Positions 1 to 8,420 of a stretch of 64,000 nucleotides of DNA are shown here, piece by piece. The stretch is taken from NCBI GenBank assembly GCA_900316645.1, contig ONDP01000002.1, forward strand, positions 1-64,000, read 5' to 3'. This stretch comes from an uncultured Prevotellaceae bacterium (lineage in GTDB: Bacteria > Bacteroidota > Bacteroidia > Bacteroidales > Bacteroidaceae). Position numbers and translations under genes: made by a program. The notes under the pieces are model-generated. The model ran no database searches, was not told the origin of the DNA, and worked only from the letters and a program-made list of their open reading frames with translations. The stretch's first letter is position 1; each line of letters begins with the position of its first letter.

Positions 1-166
1 CATCATCGGTATGAAGTTCGGTTCACTGTTCGACGCTAACCAGACTATGGTTTCTAAGATCGGTGACGGCAACTCTCTCGTACAGGTTGTTGCTTGGTAT
101 GACAATGAGAACTCTTACACTTCTCAGATGGTTCGCACCATTAAGTACCTCGCAGAGCTGAAATAA
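1..166 (+). CDS. gap: Glyceraldehyde-3-phosphate dehydrogenase, C-terminal part
   Basis: This is the 3' end of a gene that begins before the window; 54 residues are visible in the frame starting at base 2. The C-terminal motif [15 protein letters not shown] is the signature of GAPDH, the glycolytic enzyme that converts glyceraldehyde-3-phosphate to 1,3-bisphosphoglycerate with NAD and phosphate in the cytoplasm. The reading frame ends at TAA and is followed by a strong intrinsic terminator. The pgk gene for the next glycolytic step is not adjacent but lies at 55.6-56.9 kb on the other strand. Cofactor preference cannot be judged because the N-terminal Rossmann part is outside the window. Confidence 0.93.
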   Translation, partial: IIGMKFGSLFDANQTMVSKIGDGNSLVQVVAWYDNENSYTSQMVRTIKYLAELK

Positions 167-191
167 TTGAGAATTGACAATTAAAATAATA

Positions 192-221
192 GCCGTTCGA
201 TTTTGTCGGACGGCTTTTTTT
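192..221 (+). terminator. Intrinsic terminator of gap
   Basis: A 9-bp stem (GCCGTTCGA with TCGGACGGC, one G-U pair) closes a TTTTG loop and is followed by seven T residues. The loop T run also serves as the -33 element of the luxS promoter, so terminator and next promoter overlap. Confidence 0.85.
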
Positions 222-232
222 ATGTACTTTTG
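202..232 (+). promoter_or_regulatory. Bacteroidota-type promoter of luxS
   Basis: TTTG at 202-205, 19 nt, then TACTTTTG at 225-232 matches the TTTG-N19-21-TAnnTTTG consensus. The start codon of luxS follows 25 nt later. Confidence 0.6.
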
Positions 233-257
233 TAGGCAGAACTAAAAAACAGAACAA

Positions 258-752
258 ATGGAAGTCATACAGAGTTTTACTATTGACCATACGCGCCTGA
301 AGCCTGGTATCTATATTTCCAGGGACGACAGCCAGTTCAGAACGTTTGATTTGCGCATTACCGAACCCAACAAGGAACCGGCTGTAGCGCCTGCAGCCAT
401 GCATAGCATAGAGCACCTGATGGCAACATGGTTTCGCAATTCGAAGGTGAAGGACGATGTGGTGTATGTGGGACCGATGGGTTGTCTGACGGGTATGTAT
501 ATCGTAATGACGGGCAACTATAGCGTTCAAGACATGAGGGCACTGGCCATTGAGTGTCTGGAGTGGATGCTGACACAGGACGAAGTGCCTGCCACCACGC
601 CTGAGACGTGTGGCAACTATCTATTGCACGACCTGCCGATGTGTAAGTGGGAGTGCGAGCGCTATCTCAGTCGCTTGAAGAATGATTTCCACAGCGAGTA
701 CACGATGTTGCAGGTGACACTGGATGACGGCAAGGTGTTTGCGGACGCTTAG
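258..752 (+). CDS. luxS: S-ribosylhomocysteine lyase (LuxS)
   Basis: A 164-residue protein of normal family length. LuxS cleaves S-ribosylhomocysteine to homocysteine and 4,5-dihydroxy-2,3-pentanedione (the AI-2 precursor) in the activated methyl cycle. The metal-site motif HxxEH is present as H49-S-I-E-H53, the catalytic cysteine as C76 in GPMGC, and the third metal ligand as C118 in TCGNY. HTxEH of other phyla is HSIEH here, which should not affect metal binding. It has its own promoter directly after the gap terminator. Downstream a tract of short AT repeats separates it from miaA. Confidence 0.95.
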   Translation: MEVIQSFTIDHTRLKPGIYISRDDSQFRTFDLRITEPNKEPAVAPAAMHSIEHLMATWFRNSKVKDDVVYVGPMGCLTGMYIVMTGNYSVQDMRALAIECLEWMLTQDEVPATTPETCGNYLLHDLPMCKWECERYLSRLKNDFHSEYTMLQVTLDDGKVFADA

Positions 753-801
753 TTAATTGATAATTGAGAATTGACAATTGATAATTGACAATTGACAATT
801 A
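751..801. repeat. AT-rich short direct repeat tract (luxS-miaA gap)
   Basis: Irregular tandem copies of a 10-11-nt unit (AATTGATAATTGA, AATTGACAATTG variants) fill the whole gap. Related tracts occur at 167-185, 6904-6936, 36631-36664 and 45748-45780, and inside genes. Confidence 0.85.
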
Positions 802-806
802 GGGAC

Positions 807-1787
807 ATGGAGAAGCCGATGATAACCATACTGGGACCGACAGCGAGTGGGAAGACGCCACTGGCTGCTGCACTGGCGAAGGAGATAGGCGGAGAGATTA
901 TCTCAGCCGACTCGCGCCAGGTGTATCGTCGTATGGACATCGGAACGGGTAAGGACCTTGCCGATTATACGGTTCAGGATTCACCATTAACCCTTAACCA
1001 TGAACCAATAACCATGAACCATGAACCCCAAACTATCCCCTATCACCTCATCGACATCTGCGAGCCGGGAACAAAGTATAACCTCTTTGAATATCAGCAG
1101 GACTTCTTCGATGTCTATCAGGATATCCGGCAACGTGGTGCATGGCCTATTCTCTGCGGTGGTACAGGACTGTATATCGAGGCAGTGCTGAAGGGCTATC
1201 AGTTGTCGCCCGTGCCTCAGAACCCCGAACTGCGAGCCAGTCTGGAGGGAAAGACGCTGGACGAACTGACGCAGTTGCTGAAAGACTTGAAGGCAAAGAC
1301 TGGTTCGACGATGCACAACAAAACCGATGTGGACTCCTGTCAGCGTGCCATCCGAGCCATTGAGATAGAAACATATAATATTGAGCATCCGACTCCTCGC
1401 AGGGAACTGCCTCCAGTGCCTTCCGTTATCATCGGTGTCAATATCGACAGGGAGGCACGGCGCGAGAAAATAACCCGAAGGCTGAAGACCCGACTGGAAG
1501 AGGGGATGTTAGAGGAGGTGAGAGCACTGTTGGACGAAGGTATTCCTGCCGACGACCTTATCTATTACGGATTGGAATATAAATTCGTGACCGAACATCT
1601 GACAGGTCGGCTGACCTACGATGAAATGTTTCAGCGGTTGGAAATAGCCATCCATCAGTTTGCCAAGCGCCAGATGACCTGGTTCAGGGGTATGGAGCGC
1701 CGTGGATTTACCATTCATTGGATAGAAGCCTTGCAGCCGATGGAGGATAAAGTGGCTGAGATTTTGAAAATTGTAAATAGTAAATAG
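807..1787 (+). CDS. miaA: tRNA dimethylallyltransferase (MiaA)
   Basis: MiaA transfers the dimethylallyl group to N6 of A37 in tRNAs that read UNN codons. The P-loop GPTASGKT lies at residues 10-17, followed by the substrate motif SADSRQVYR and by GTGKDLADY. The ATG at 807 was chosen because an in-frame TTG at 792 lies inside the upstream repeat tract. The product is 326 aa, slightly long, because about 19 residues between DYTV and IPYHLID (encoded at 981-1030) are specified by tandem ACCATGAACC-type repeats. The C-terminus (IVNSK) is likewise encoded by ATAGTAAATAGT-type repeats that run on into the next gene's start. The catalytic core is otherwise intact, so the gene is probably functional. 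Confidence 0.93.
   Translation: MEKPMITILGPTASGKTPLAAALAKEIGGEIISADSRQVYRRMDIGTGKDLADYTVQDSPLTLNHEPITMNHEPQTIPYHLIDICEPGTKYNLFEYQQDFFDVYQDIRQRGAWPILCGGTGLYIEAVLKGYQLSPVPQNPELRASLEGKTLDELTQLLKDLKAKTGSTMHNKTDVDSCQRAIRAIEIETYNIEHPTPRRELPPVPSVIIGVNIDREARREKITRRLKTRLEEGMLEEVRALLDEGIPADDLIYYGLEYKFVTEHLTGRLTYDEMFQRLEIAIHQFAKRQMTWFRGMERRGFTIHWIEALQPMEDKVAEILKIVNSK
981..1030. repeat. In-frame short repeat insertion inside miaA
   Basis: Repeats of TTAACCATGAACC / ATAACCATGAACC type are translated within MiaA as an extra low-complexity segment containing two NHEP units. Conserved MiaA sequence resumes on both sides in the same frame. Confidence 0.7.
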
Positions 1788-1800
1788 TCAAATAGTAAAT
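1771..1800. repeat. ATAGTAAAT-type repeat at miaA/kinase junction
   Basis: AATAGTAAATAGTCAAATAGTAAATG spans the last codons of miaA and the start codon of the next gene, so the repeat supplies both a C-terminus and the translation-start context. Confidence 0.6.
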
Positions 1801-2719
1801 GAATAATGATCGTTGGGGCATCTTGTATTGCCCAAAGGGACGTGGCAGCAAGCAGCGTGAGAAGATACAGCGCGTGTTGGATGAGAAGAAGGTGCAGTAC
1901 GATTTCGTGCAGAGCGAGTCGACGGACAGTGTGGAGCGCCTGGTGTCGATGCTGATTCACAATGGCTACAAGACGATTGTCATCGTTGGAGGTGACTCAG
2001 CGCTGAACGATGCTGTGAACTGTCTGATGAAGGAGGAGAAACTGGTGCGCGACACGATAGCACTGGGAGTGATTCCCAATGGTGTGATGAACGACTTCGC
2101 CCGTTACTGGAACTTCAAGGAGGGCAACGTCGAACAGACGGTTGATTGGCTGATGAAGCACCGTGTGCGCCAGGTGGACCTGGGCTGCATTCGCTATACT
2201 AATAAAAAAGGTGAACAGTGTCACCGCTATTTCCTGAACTGTATCAATATCGGACTGCTTGCCGATGTGATGAATATGCGTAAGCAGACCCGCTCGCTGC
2301 TGGGTTCGAGAACGCTGTCGTTCATCGTGTCGCTCTTCTTGATGATATTCCATCGCATGGACTACAAGATGCATCTGAAGATAAATTCGGATGTTATCAA
2401 CCGTAAAGTGATGACGATGTGCATAGGCAGTGGTCCGGGTTATGGTCAGACCCCGAATGCCGTGCCCTATAACGGAATGGTCGATGTGTCGGTGGTTTAC
2501 CATACAGGAATCCTGCAGGTGTTTGCCGGTCTGTGGCTGCTGATAACGGGCAGGTTTCTGAACCATCGCAGTGTACATCCCTATCGTGCTCGTGAGGTGG
2601 TGGTGGAAGAGGCTAAGCATGCCCTTGTCAATGTGGACGGACGGTTGATGGATACACCCGAAGGGGCATATCGTGTTGACGTTGAGCAGGAAGTGATTAA
2701 TTTCCTGATTCCCGATTAA
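1799..2719 (+). CDS. Diacylglycerol kinase-family lipid kinase
   Basis: A 306-aa protein of the DAGK/YegS fold, in which an ATP-binding N-terminal domain precedes a beta-sandwich. The nucleotide motif, usually GGDGTLNE, appears near residue 64 as GGDSALNDAVN, with G to S, T to A and E to D changes. Downstream, GVIPNGVMNDFARYW corresponds to the usual G.IPxGTxNDFAR element. Such enzymes phosphorylate diacylglycerol, ceramide or similar lipids at the membrane face; the substrate here is unknown. The start lies 11 nt after the miaA stop. The stop overlaps the stop of the convergent Crp-family gene by 4 nt. The altered motif leaves catalytic competence open. Confidence 0.75.
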   Translation: MNNDRWGILYCPKGRGSKQREKIQRVLDEKKVQYDFVQSESTDSVERLVSMLIHNGYKTIVIVGGDSALNDAVNCLMKEEKLVRDTIALGVIPNGVMNDFARYWNFKEGNVEQTVDWLMKHRVRQVDLGCIRYTNKKGEQCHRYFLNCINIGLLADVMNMRKQTRSLLGSRTLSFIVSLFLMIFHRMDYKMHLKINSDVINRKVMTMCIGSGPGYGQTPNAVPYNGMVDVSVVYHTGILQVFAGLWLLITGRFLNHRSVHPYRAREVVVEEAKHALVNVDGRLMDTPEGAYRVDVEQEVINFLIPD

Positions 2720-3423
2720 CCGTTTCTAGAAATCTTATGTAATTTGTCTTCGCTCAAGAAAGTGATGCGTCGCCCATCGGTGGTGATGAGTCCTTCTGTA
2801 GCAAAGGCTGACAGCGTGCGTATGGCATTGCTGGTGGTCATGTTCGACAGGTTTGCCAAGTCTTCACGGCTGGGCGTGATAGCCAGTGTCATACCGTCGT
2901 CCTCGGTGCCATACTGGTTCTTCAGTCGGAGCAGCGCCTCTGCCAGTCGTCCGCGAATGTGCTTCTGCGTCAGGTTGACAGTTTGTTCGTCGGCACGGCC
3001 CAACAGGTTGGCCAACTGTTGGATGAAGTAGAAAGCGACGTCATTGTTTTCCTTGATAATGCGAAGAATGATATGCAGGGGAATCTTACAGATGGTCGAT
3101 GCCTCGAAAGCAGACGCCGACGTGCTGTACTGGTCACCGGCAAAACCTGCACGATAACCGAAAAAACCTTCAGGCTTCGCCATACGCACAATCTGAGACC
3201 TGCCGCCTATGCCTTCCTTGAAAATCTTTACTTTTCCCTTGGCCAGACAGAACAGATATTGAGGCGTGTCTTCTTCGTGATAGATGAACTCGCTCTTTTT
3301 GTATTTCTCGATTGTGGTGTACTTCAGAAGAAGCGTGCGCTCTTCGTCAGTCAGCAGTTCCCACAAAGCTCTTAATGCTTGTGAAATCTGTTCTTTCTCT
3401 ATTTCCTGTGATATCATTCCCAT
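2716..3423 (-). CDS. Crp/Fnr-family transcriptional regulator
   Basis: A 235-aa protein with an N-terminal cyclic-nucleotide-binding fold (about residues 30-140, including FIYHEEDTPQYLFCLAKGKVKIF) and a C-terminal winged helix (about 165-230; recognition region SREDLANLSNMTTSNAIRTL). There is no Fnr-type cysteine cluster at the N-terminus, so oxygen sensing through an iron-sulfur cluster is unlikely. It is transcribed divergently from the glycogen operon across a 207-bp spacer with promoters on both strands, so that operon or its own gene are plausible targets (inference). Its 3' end overlaps the lipid kinase gene by 4 nt. Confidence 0.85.
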   Translation of the reverse strand: MGMISQEIEKEQISQALRALWELLTDEERTLLLKYTTIEKYKKSEFIYHEEDTPQYLFCLAKGKVKIFKEGIGGRSQIVRMAKPEGFFGYRAGFAGDQYSTSASAFEASTICKIPLHIILRIIKENNDVAFYFIQQLANLLGRADEQTVNLTQKHIRGRLAEALLRLKNQYGTEDDGMTLAITPSREDLANLSNMTTSNAIRTLSAFATEGLITTDGRRITFLSEDKLHKISRNG

Positions 3424-3455
3424 GCCCCTATGCGTGTTTTCTTTTTATGCGTTTG

Positions 3456-3463
3456 CAAAAGTA
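3456..3463 (-). promoter_or_regulatory. Probable -7 box of the Crp-family gene
   Basis: On the minus strand the sequence reads TACTTTTG, matching TAnnTTTG, 33 nt before the start codon. No clear TTTG lies at the usual upstream distance, so the promoter may need an activator. Confidence 0.4.
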
Positions 3464-3556
3464 ATAAAAATAAACAAAATATCGCGCATAAATGGTGTGA
3501 ATTAAATTCTACTTGTACAAAAAACATAGAAAAAACAAAAAAAATCTGCTTTTTAT

Positions 3557-3587
3557 TTTGTTATAACGCCGAAATTGCGTAATTTTG
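3557..3587 (+). promoter_or_regulatory. Promoter of the glycogen operon
   Basis: TTTG at 3557-3560, 19 nt, then TAATTTTG at 3580-3587 is a full match to the Bacteroidota consensus. This gives a 5' UTR of roughly 35-40 nt before the debranching enzyme gene. Confidence 0.75.
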
Positions 3588-3630
3588 GAAATTCAAACAA
3601 ATCTAAGACTAACACCTTAAAATAGGAACT

Positions 3631-5613
3631 ATGAGTTATTTGCGATTAGAAAAAGCTGTAATGACTAACCTGGAGGAGTCGCTCCGTCGTGAATTGCTTC
3701 GAACAAACCGTTCTGGCGCCTATAGTGCATCTACCCTCGTAGATTGCAATACGCGCAAGTATCATGGTCTGCTCGTTGTTCCCGTGCCCGAACTTGATGA
3801 CGAAAATCATGTATTGCTGTCATCATTCGACTGTACGGTAATTCAGCACGGTGCAGAGTTCAATCTCGGACTCCACAAGTATCAGGGAAACAATTTCAGC
3901 CCGAAAGGTCACAAGTACATCCGTGAGTTTACTTGTGACGTAGTGCCTACCACACTCTACCGTGTAGGTGGCGTAGTATTAAAACGAGAGACGATATTCC
4001 AGGCTTACGAGGATCGTATCTTGATTCGCTATACGTTAGAGGATGCCCATTCGGCTACCACGTTGCGTTTCCGTCCGTTCCTTGCTTTCCGTTCGGTTCG
4101 TCAGTTTACGCATGAGAATTCGACTGCAAGTCGTGAGTATCATGAAGTGGACAATGGTATTAAGACATGTATGTATGCCGGCTACCCCGACCTCTACATG
4201 CAGTTTAATAAGAAGAACGAATTCGTGTTCCAGCCCGACTGGTATCGCGGTGTGGAGTATCCCAAGGAGCAAGAGCGTGGCTATGCCTCTAACGAGGACC
4301 TTTATGTGCCAGGCTATTTCGAAGTGTCAATAAAGAAGGGCGAAAGTATCGTCTTTGCTGCTTCTACCAAGGAAATCAAGAGCAACACCCTGAAGGCTCT
4401 GTTCCAGAAGGAAATGGACTTGCGTCTGCCTCGTGATAATTTCTATAACTGTCTGGTGGCAGCAGCCCACCAGTTCCACTTCCGCGATCGTCGCAGCGGT
4501 AGTTCTCCAGAACATCTTGACGATAGCGACGACCGTTATCTGTTGGCAGGTTATCCCTGGTTTAAGGCTCGTGCCCGTGATACGTTTATTGCACTGCCAG
4601 GTTTGACACTTGCCATCGGTGAACAGGACTATTTCGAACACGTGATGAAGACGTCAGAGAAGGGACTCCGTGAGTTTATGGAGGGTAAGCCTCTCAGCGT
4701 GAAGATTTACGAGATTGAGCATCCGGACGTGCCCCTATGGGCTGTCTGGGCTATCCAGCAGTATGCCAAGGACGCCGGTCTTGAGAAAGGCTATAAGATG
4801 TATGGCAAACTGGTGAAGGATATTGTTGACTATATAATAAAAGGTGGCAACCCCAATATGCGCCTCGACGAGAACGGTCTGTTGTTTGCTGACGGACGCG
4901 ATAAGGCTATCACATGGATGAACTCTACAGCCAACGGTCACCCCGTAGTGCCCCGTTCCGGCTATATCGTTGAGTTCAATGCCCTGTGGTATAATGCCTT
5001 GAAGTTCTGTGCTTCGCTGGAAGAAGAGTTCGGCAACAAGAAATATGCTGCCAAACTGGAACAGCTGGCTGAGCTTTGCAAGACCTCGTTCGTTGACACC
5101 TTCCTGAATGAATACGGTTATCTGCTCGACTATGTAGATGGCAATATGATGGATTGGAGTGTTCGTCCGAACATGATCTTTGCAGTAGCCCTCGACTACT
5201 CTCCGTTGTCGCAGGAACAGAAGAAGAGCGTGCTCGACATTTGTACCCGTGAGTTGCTCACACCGAAGGGACTGCGCTCGCTGTCGCCTAAGAGCGGAGG
5301 CTACAACCCCATGTATGTAGGACCGCAGGCACAGCGCGACTATGCTTACCATCAGGGTACTGCATGGCCTTGGCTGGGTGGATTCTATATGGAGGCCTGT
5401 CTGAAGATTTACAAGCGCACCCGCCTGAGCTTCGTGGAGCGCCAGATGGTGGGCTATGAGGATGAAATCAACTATCACGCACTGGGAACTATCAGCGAAC
5501 TGTTCGACGGTAACCCGCCATTCCACGGACGTGGTGCTATGGCGTTTGCCATGAATGTCGCAGAAATCCTGCGTACGTTGAAACTGTTGGAGAAATATTC
5601 ATATCAAAAGTAA
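3631..5613 (+). CDS. Glycogen debranching enzyme (amylo-alpha-1,6-glucosidase family)
   Basis: A 660-aa cytoplasmic protein with no signal peptide. The N-terminal half (about 1-280) is a GDE_N-like beta domain recognisable by TNRSGAYSASTLVDCNTRKYHGLL. The C-terminal half (about 290-650) is an (alpha/alpha)6 barrel of the GDE_C/GH133 type with GYPWFKARARDTFIALPG and AYHQGTAWPW motifs. The enzyme removes alpha-1,6-linked glucose from limit dextrins of glycogen. It is first in a three-gene operon with a GT4 enzyme (18-nt gap) and a GH57 amylase, the usual Bacteroidales arrangement for intracellular glycogen turnover. Confidence 0.92.
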   Translation: MSYLRLEKAVMTNLEESLRRELLRTNRSGAYSASTLVDCNTRKYHGLLVVPVPELDDENHVLLSSFDCTVIQHGAEFNLGLHKYQGNNFSPKGHKYIREFTCDVVPTTLYRVGGVVLKRETIFQAYEDRILIRYTLEDAHSATTLRFRPFLAFRSVRQFTHENSTASREYHEVDNGIKTCMYAGYPDLYMQFNKKNEFVFQPDWYRGVEYPKEQERGYASNEDLYVPGYFEVSIKKGESIVFAASTKEIKSNTLKALFQKEMDLRLPRDNFYNCLVAAAHQFHFRDRRSGSSPEHLDDSDDRYLLAGYPWFKARARDTFIALPGLTLAIGEQDYFEHVMKTSEKGLREFMEGKPLSVKIYEIEHPDVPLWAVWAIQQYAKDAGLEKGYKMYGKLVKDIVDYIIKGGNPNMRLDENGLLFADGRDKAITWMNSTANGHPVVPRSGYIVEFNALWYNALKFCASLEEEFGNKKYAAKLEQLAELCKTSFVDTFLNEYGYLLDYVDGNMMDWSVRPNMIFAVALDYSPLSQEQKKSVLDICTRELLTPKGLRSLSPKSGGYNPMYVGPQAQRDYAYHQGTAWPWLGGFYMEACLKIYKRTRLSFVERQMVGYEDEINYHALGTISELFDGNPPFHGRGAMAFAMNVAEILRTLKLLEKYSYQK

Positions 5614-5630
5614 AATAGGAGGAGAAGACT

Positions 5631-6902
5631 ATGAAAGTGTTAATGTTTGGATGGGAGTATCCTCCTCACGTATTCGGCGGACTTGCTACCGCTAACTATG
5701 GTATCTCTCAGGGCTTGCATGCCCAGGGCGATATGGACATCACGCTCTGTCTGCCGAAACCTTTTGGTGATGAAGAGCGAAATGCTTGTAACATCGTGGC
5801 TATGAATGCTGTGCCCATCGCATGGCGTGACGTCAGCTACGACTATGTGCGCGACCGTGTGGGTAACATCATGGATCCCGACTTGTATTTCAGATTGCGC
5901 GACCATATCTATGCCGACTTCAACTATATGCACGTCAACGATCTGGGTGCTATGGAGTTTGCCGGCGGTTATCCGGGCAATCTGCATGAGGAAATCAACA
6001 ACTACTCGATTATCGCCGGTGTGGTAGCCCGTAGCTTTGATTTCGACATCATCCATGCTCACGACTGGTTGACTTATCCTGCCGGTATTCATGCCAAGCA
6101 GGTAAGTGGCAAGCCACTGTGTATCCACGTGCATGCCACCGACTTCGACCGTTCGCGTGGTAAGGTGAACCCAACGGTTTACTCGATTGAGAAGAACGGT
6201 ATGGATTGGGCCGACTGCATCATGTGTGTATCGGAACTGACACGTCAGACCGTTATCCATCAGTATCATCAGGATCCACGCAAGTGTTTCACCGTACACA
6301 ATGCTGTTTATCCATTGCCAGATGAGTATCAGGCTATTCCTCGTCCTGACCATACGGGTAAGGACAAGGTGGTAACTTTCTTGGGTCGTATCACGATGCA
6401 GAAGGGACCTGAGTATTTCGTTGAGGCTGCCAATATGGTCATTCGCCGTACGCGCAATGTCCGCTTCTGTATGGCTGGTTCTGGCGATATGATGGATGCC
6501 ATGATTCGTCTGGCTGCTGAACGCGGTATTGCCGACCGTTTCCACTTCCCGGGCTTTATGCGAGGCAAGCAGGTTTATGAGTGCTTGAAGGACAGTGATG
6601 TCTATGTGATGCCTTCGGTATCTGAGCCTTTCGGCATCTCGCCGTTGGAGGCTATGCAGTGCGGCACGCCTTCCATCATCTCCAAGCAGTCGGGATGTGC
6701 TGAGATTCTCCATAACTGTATCAAGGTTGACTATTGGGATATTCACGCACTGGCCGACGCCATTTACTCCATCTGTGCCAACGACTCTCTCTTCCAGTAT
6801 CTCAAGGAGGAAGGTAAGAAAGAGGTTGACCAGATTACGTGGGAGAAAGTCGGTGCATGGATTGCAACGCTCTATAAGCGAACCCTTGGATGGGAACAGT
6901 AA
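5631..6902 (+). CDS. GT4 glycosyltransferase, probable glycogen synthase
   Basis: A 423-aa GT-B enzyme. The N-terminal domain opens with VLMFGWEYPPHVFGGLATANYG, the glycine-rich start shared by glycogen synthase-like GT4/GT5 proteins. The C-terminal domain carries the E-x7-E nucleotide-sugar motif in SEPFGISPLEAMQCG. No signal peptide is present. Its place between a debranching enzyme and a GH57 amylase suggests that it extends alpha-1,4-glucan from UDP- or ADP-glucose (inference from context). An RBS-like AGGAGGAG lies 7-14 nt before the ATG, unusually strong for this phylum and hinting at high expression. Confidence 0.85.
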   Translation: MKVLMFGWEYPPHVFGGLATANYGISQGLHAQGDMDITLCLPKPFGDEERNACNIVAMNAVPIAWRDVSYDYVRDRVGNIMDPDLYFRLRDHIYADFNYMHVNDLGAMEFAGGYPGNLHEEINNYSIIAGVVARSFDFDIIHAHDWLTYPAGIHAKQVSGKPLCIHVHATDFDRSRGKVNPTVYSIEKNGMDWADCIMCVSELTRQTVIHQYHQDPRKCFTVHNAVYPLPDEYQAIPRPDHTGKDKVVTFLGRITMQKGPEYFVEAANMVIRRTRNVRFCMAGSGDMMDAMIRLAAERGIADRFHFPGFMRGKQVYECLKDSDVYVMPSVSEPFGISPLEAMQCGTPSIISKQSGCAEILHNCIKVDYWDIHALADAIYSICANDSLFQYLKEEGKKEVDQITWEKVGAWIATLYKRTLGWEQ

Positions 6903-6903
6903 T

Positions 6904-6936
6904 TAAATTGATAATTGATAATTGAAAATTGATAAT
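6904..6936. repeat. AT-rich short direct repeat tract upstream of the GH57 gene
   Basis: Tandem AATTGATAATTGATAATTGAAAATTGATAATT-like units fill the gap between the second and third glycogen genes. An in-frame TTG inside it is not the likely start. Confidence 0.8.
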
Positions 6937-6937
6937 T

Positions 6938-8356
6938 ATGAAAACAATTTGTTTATATTTCGAGATACATCAGATTATTCATCTGAAGCGCTATCGTTTC
7001 TTCGATATCGGTACCGATCATTACTATTATGATGATTATGAGAACGAGCGTAGTATCAGTGACATCGCCGAGCGTAGCTATATGCCTGCCCTGAATGCCA
7101 TCGGCGACATGATTCGCGATAATGGCAAGGACTTCAAGGTGGCTTTCTCGCTGTCGGGTGTAGGTATCGAGCAGTTGGAAATGCATGCACCACAGGTGCT
7201 GGAGAAGTTGCAGGAACTGAACAACACCGGTTGTGTCGAGTTCCTGGCTGAGCCTTATTCTCACGGCTTGTCATCACTGGCCAACGAAGAGACTTTCGCT
7301 TTGGATGTGAAGAAGCAGTGTCAGAAGATTGTGGAATACTTCGGCAAGAAACCTACTGTGCTCCGCAACTCATCGCTCATCTATAGTGACGACATCGGTG
7401 GCCAGGTGGCTGCTATGGGCTTCAAGGGTATGCTGACCGAAGGTGCCAAGCATGTGCTGGGCTGGAAGTCGCCTCACTATGTTTACAACTGCAACATTGC
7501 TCCTAACCTGAAGCTGTTGCTCCGTGATGTCGTGCTCAGTGACGATATCTCTCTGCGTTTCAATAACAGCGACTGGGATGGCTATCCCTTGTTTGCCGAT
7601 TCTTATATCGACCGCATTGCCCGCTTCCCGGAAGAGGAACAGATTATCAATATCTTCATGGAGTTGTCGGCACTGGGTATTGCCCAGCCATTGAGCTCTA
7701 ATATCCTCGACTTCCTGAAGGCTCTTCCTGCTTGTGCTAAGGCTAAGGGCATCACCTTCTCTACACCTACTGAGATTTGCATGAAGGTGAAGAGTGTCGG
7801 CAGTCTCGACGTACCCGACACACTGTCGTGGGTTGACGAGGAGCGCGACGTATCGTGCTGGTTGGGAAATGCCATGCAGCGTGAGGCTTTCAACAAGCTG
7901 TATAGCGTAGCCGATCGTGTACGTATTGCCAACGATCCACGTATCAATCAGGACTGGGATTATCTGCAGGCCAGCAACAACTTCCGCTTTATGACCACCA
8001 AGGCTTCTAACGTAGGTCTCGACCGTGGCATCTATAGCGGTCCGTTCGATGCGTTCACCAACTATATGAATATTCTTGGCGACTTCATCAACAGAGTAAA
8101 TGCCCTGTATCCACCTGAGATTGACAATGAGGAGTTGAACGCTCTGCTGACTACCATCCGTAACCAGGGTGACGAGATTGAGTTTAAGGATGAGGAGATT
8201 ACCCGTCTGAAAGCTCGTCTGGCCCAGTACGAGGGAACAGAGGAGGAGAAGCCTGCTGCCAAGAAGGCTCCAGCCAAGAAACCTGCTGCTAAGAAACCAG
8301 CTGCCAAGAAGGCTGCCCCAAAGGCTGAAGCTCCTGCAGCAGAAGAGAAGAAATGA
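6938..8356 (+). CDS. GH57 alpha-amylase-type enzyme with Lys/Ala/Pro-rich tail
   Basis: A 472-aa cytoplasmic protein taken from the ATG at 6938; upstream in-frame codons lie in a repeat. The GH57 fold is indicated by ICLYFEIHQIIHL at the N-terminus, by VEFLAEPYSHGLSSL (its E is the candidate nucleophile) and by a WDGYPLFADSYID segment with a candidate acid. After a short coiled coil (about residues 395-430) the last 40 residues are almost entirely K, A, P and E in KKPAAKK repeats, like histone H1 or HU tails. It ends the glycogen operon before a strong terminator. Maltodextrin or glycogen is the likely substrate; the tail may bind polyanions (inference). Confidence 0.85.
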   Translation: MKTICLYFEIHQIIHLKRYRFFDIGTDHYYYDDYENERSISDIAERSYMPALNAIGDMIRDNGKDFKVAFSLSGVGIEQLEMHAPQVLEKLQELNNTGCVEFLAEPYSHGLSSLANEETFALDVKKQCQKIVEYFGKKPTVLRNSSLIYSDDIGGQVAAMGFKGMLTEGAKHVLGWKSPHYVYNCNIAPNLKLLLRDVVLSDDISLRFNNSDWDGYPLFADSYIDRIARFPEEEQIINIFMELSALGIAQPLSSNILDFLKALPACAKAKGITFSTPTEICMKVKSVGSLDVPDTLSWVDEERDVSCWLGNAMQREAFNKLYSVADRVRIANDPRINQDWDYLQASNNFRFMTTKASNVGLDRGIYSGPFDAFTNYMNILGDFINRVNALYPPEIDNEELNALLTTIRNQGDEIEFKDEEITRLKARLAQYEGTEEEKPAAKKAPAKKPAAKKPAAKKAAPKAEAPAAEEKK

Positions 8357-8377
8357 TGTGATGTCATGATAGAAAAA

Positions 8378-8415
8378 AGAAATCCTCTCCGCAGTGTTGG
8401 AGAGGATTTCTTTTT
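8378..8415. terminator. Bidirectional terminator between the GH57 gene and the GH3 remnant
   Basis: Perfect 13-bp arms (AGAAATCCTCTCC and its complement) flank an 8-nt loop. A T run follows on the plus strand and an A run precedes it, so it can stop both convergent units. Confidence 0.9.
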
Positions 8416-8420
8416 GTGTC

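Noticed and set aside
5640-6746. Long antisense ORF of 368 codons opposite the GT4 gene
   Set aside because: It mirrors a well-recognised glycosyltransferase, has no start context or family motif, and His/Ile/Thr-rich composition typical of a shadow frame.
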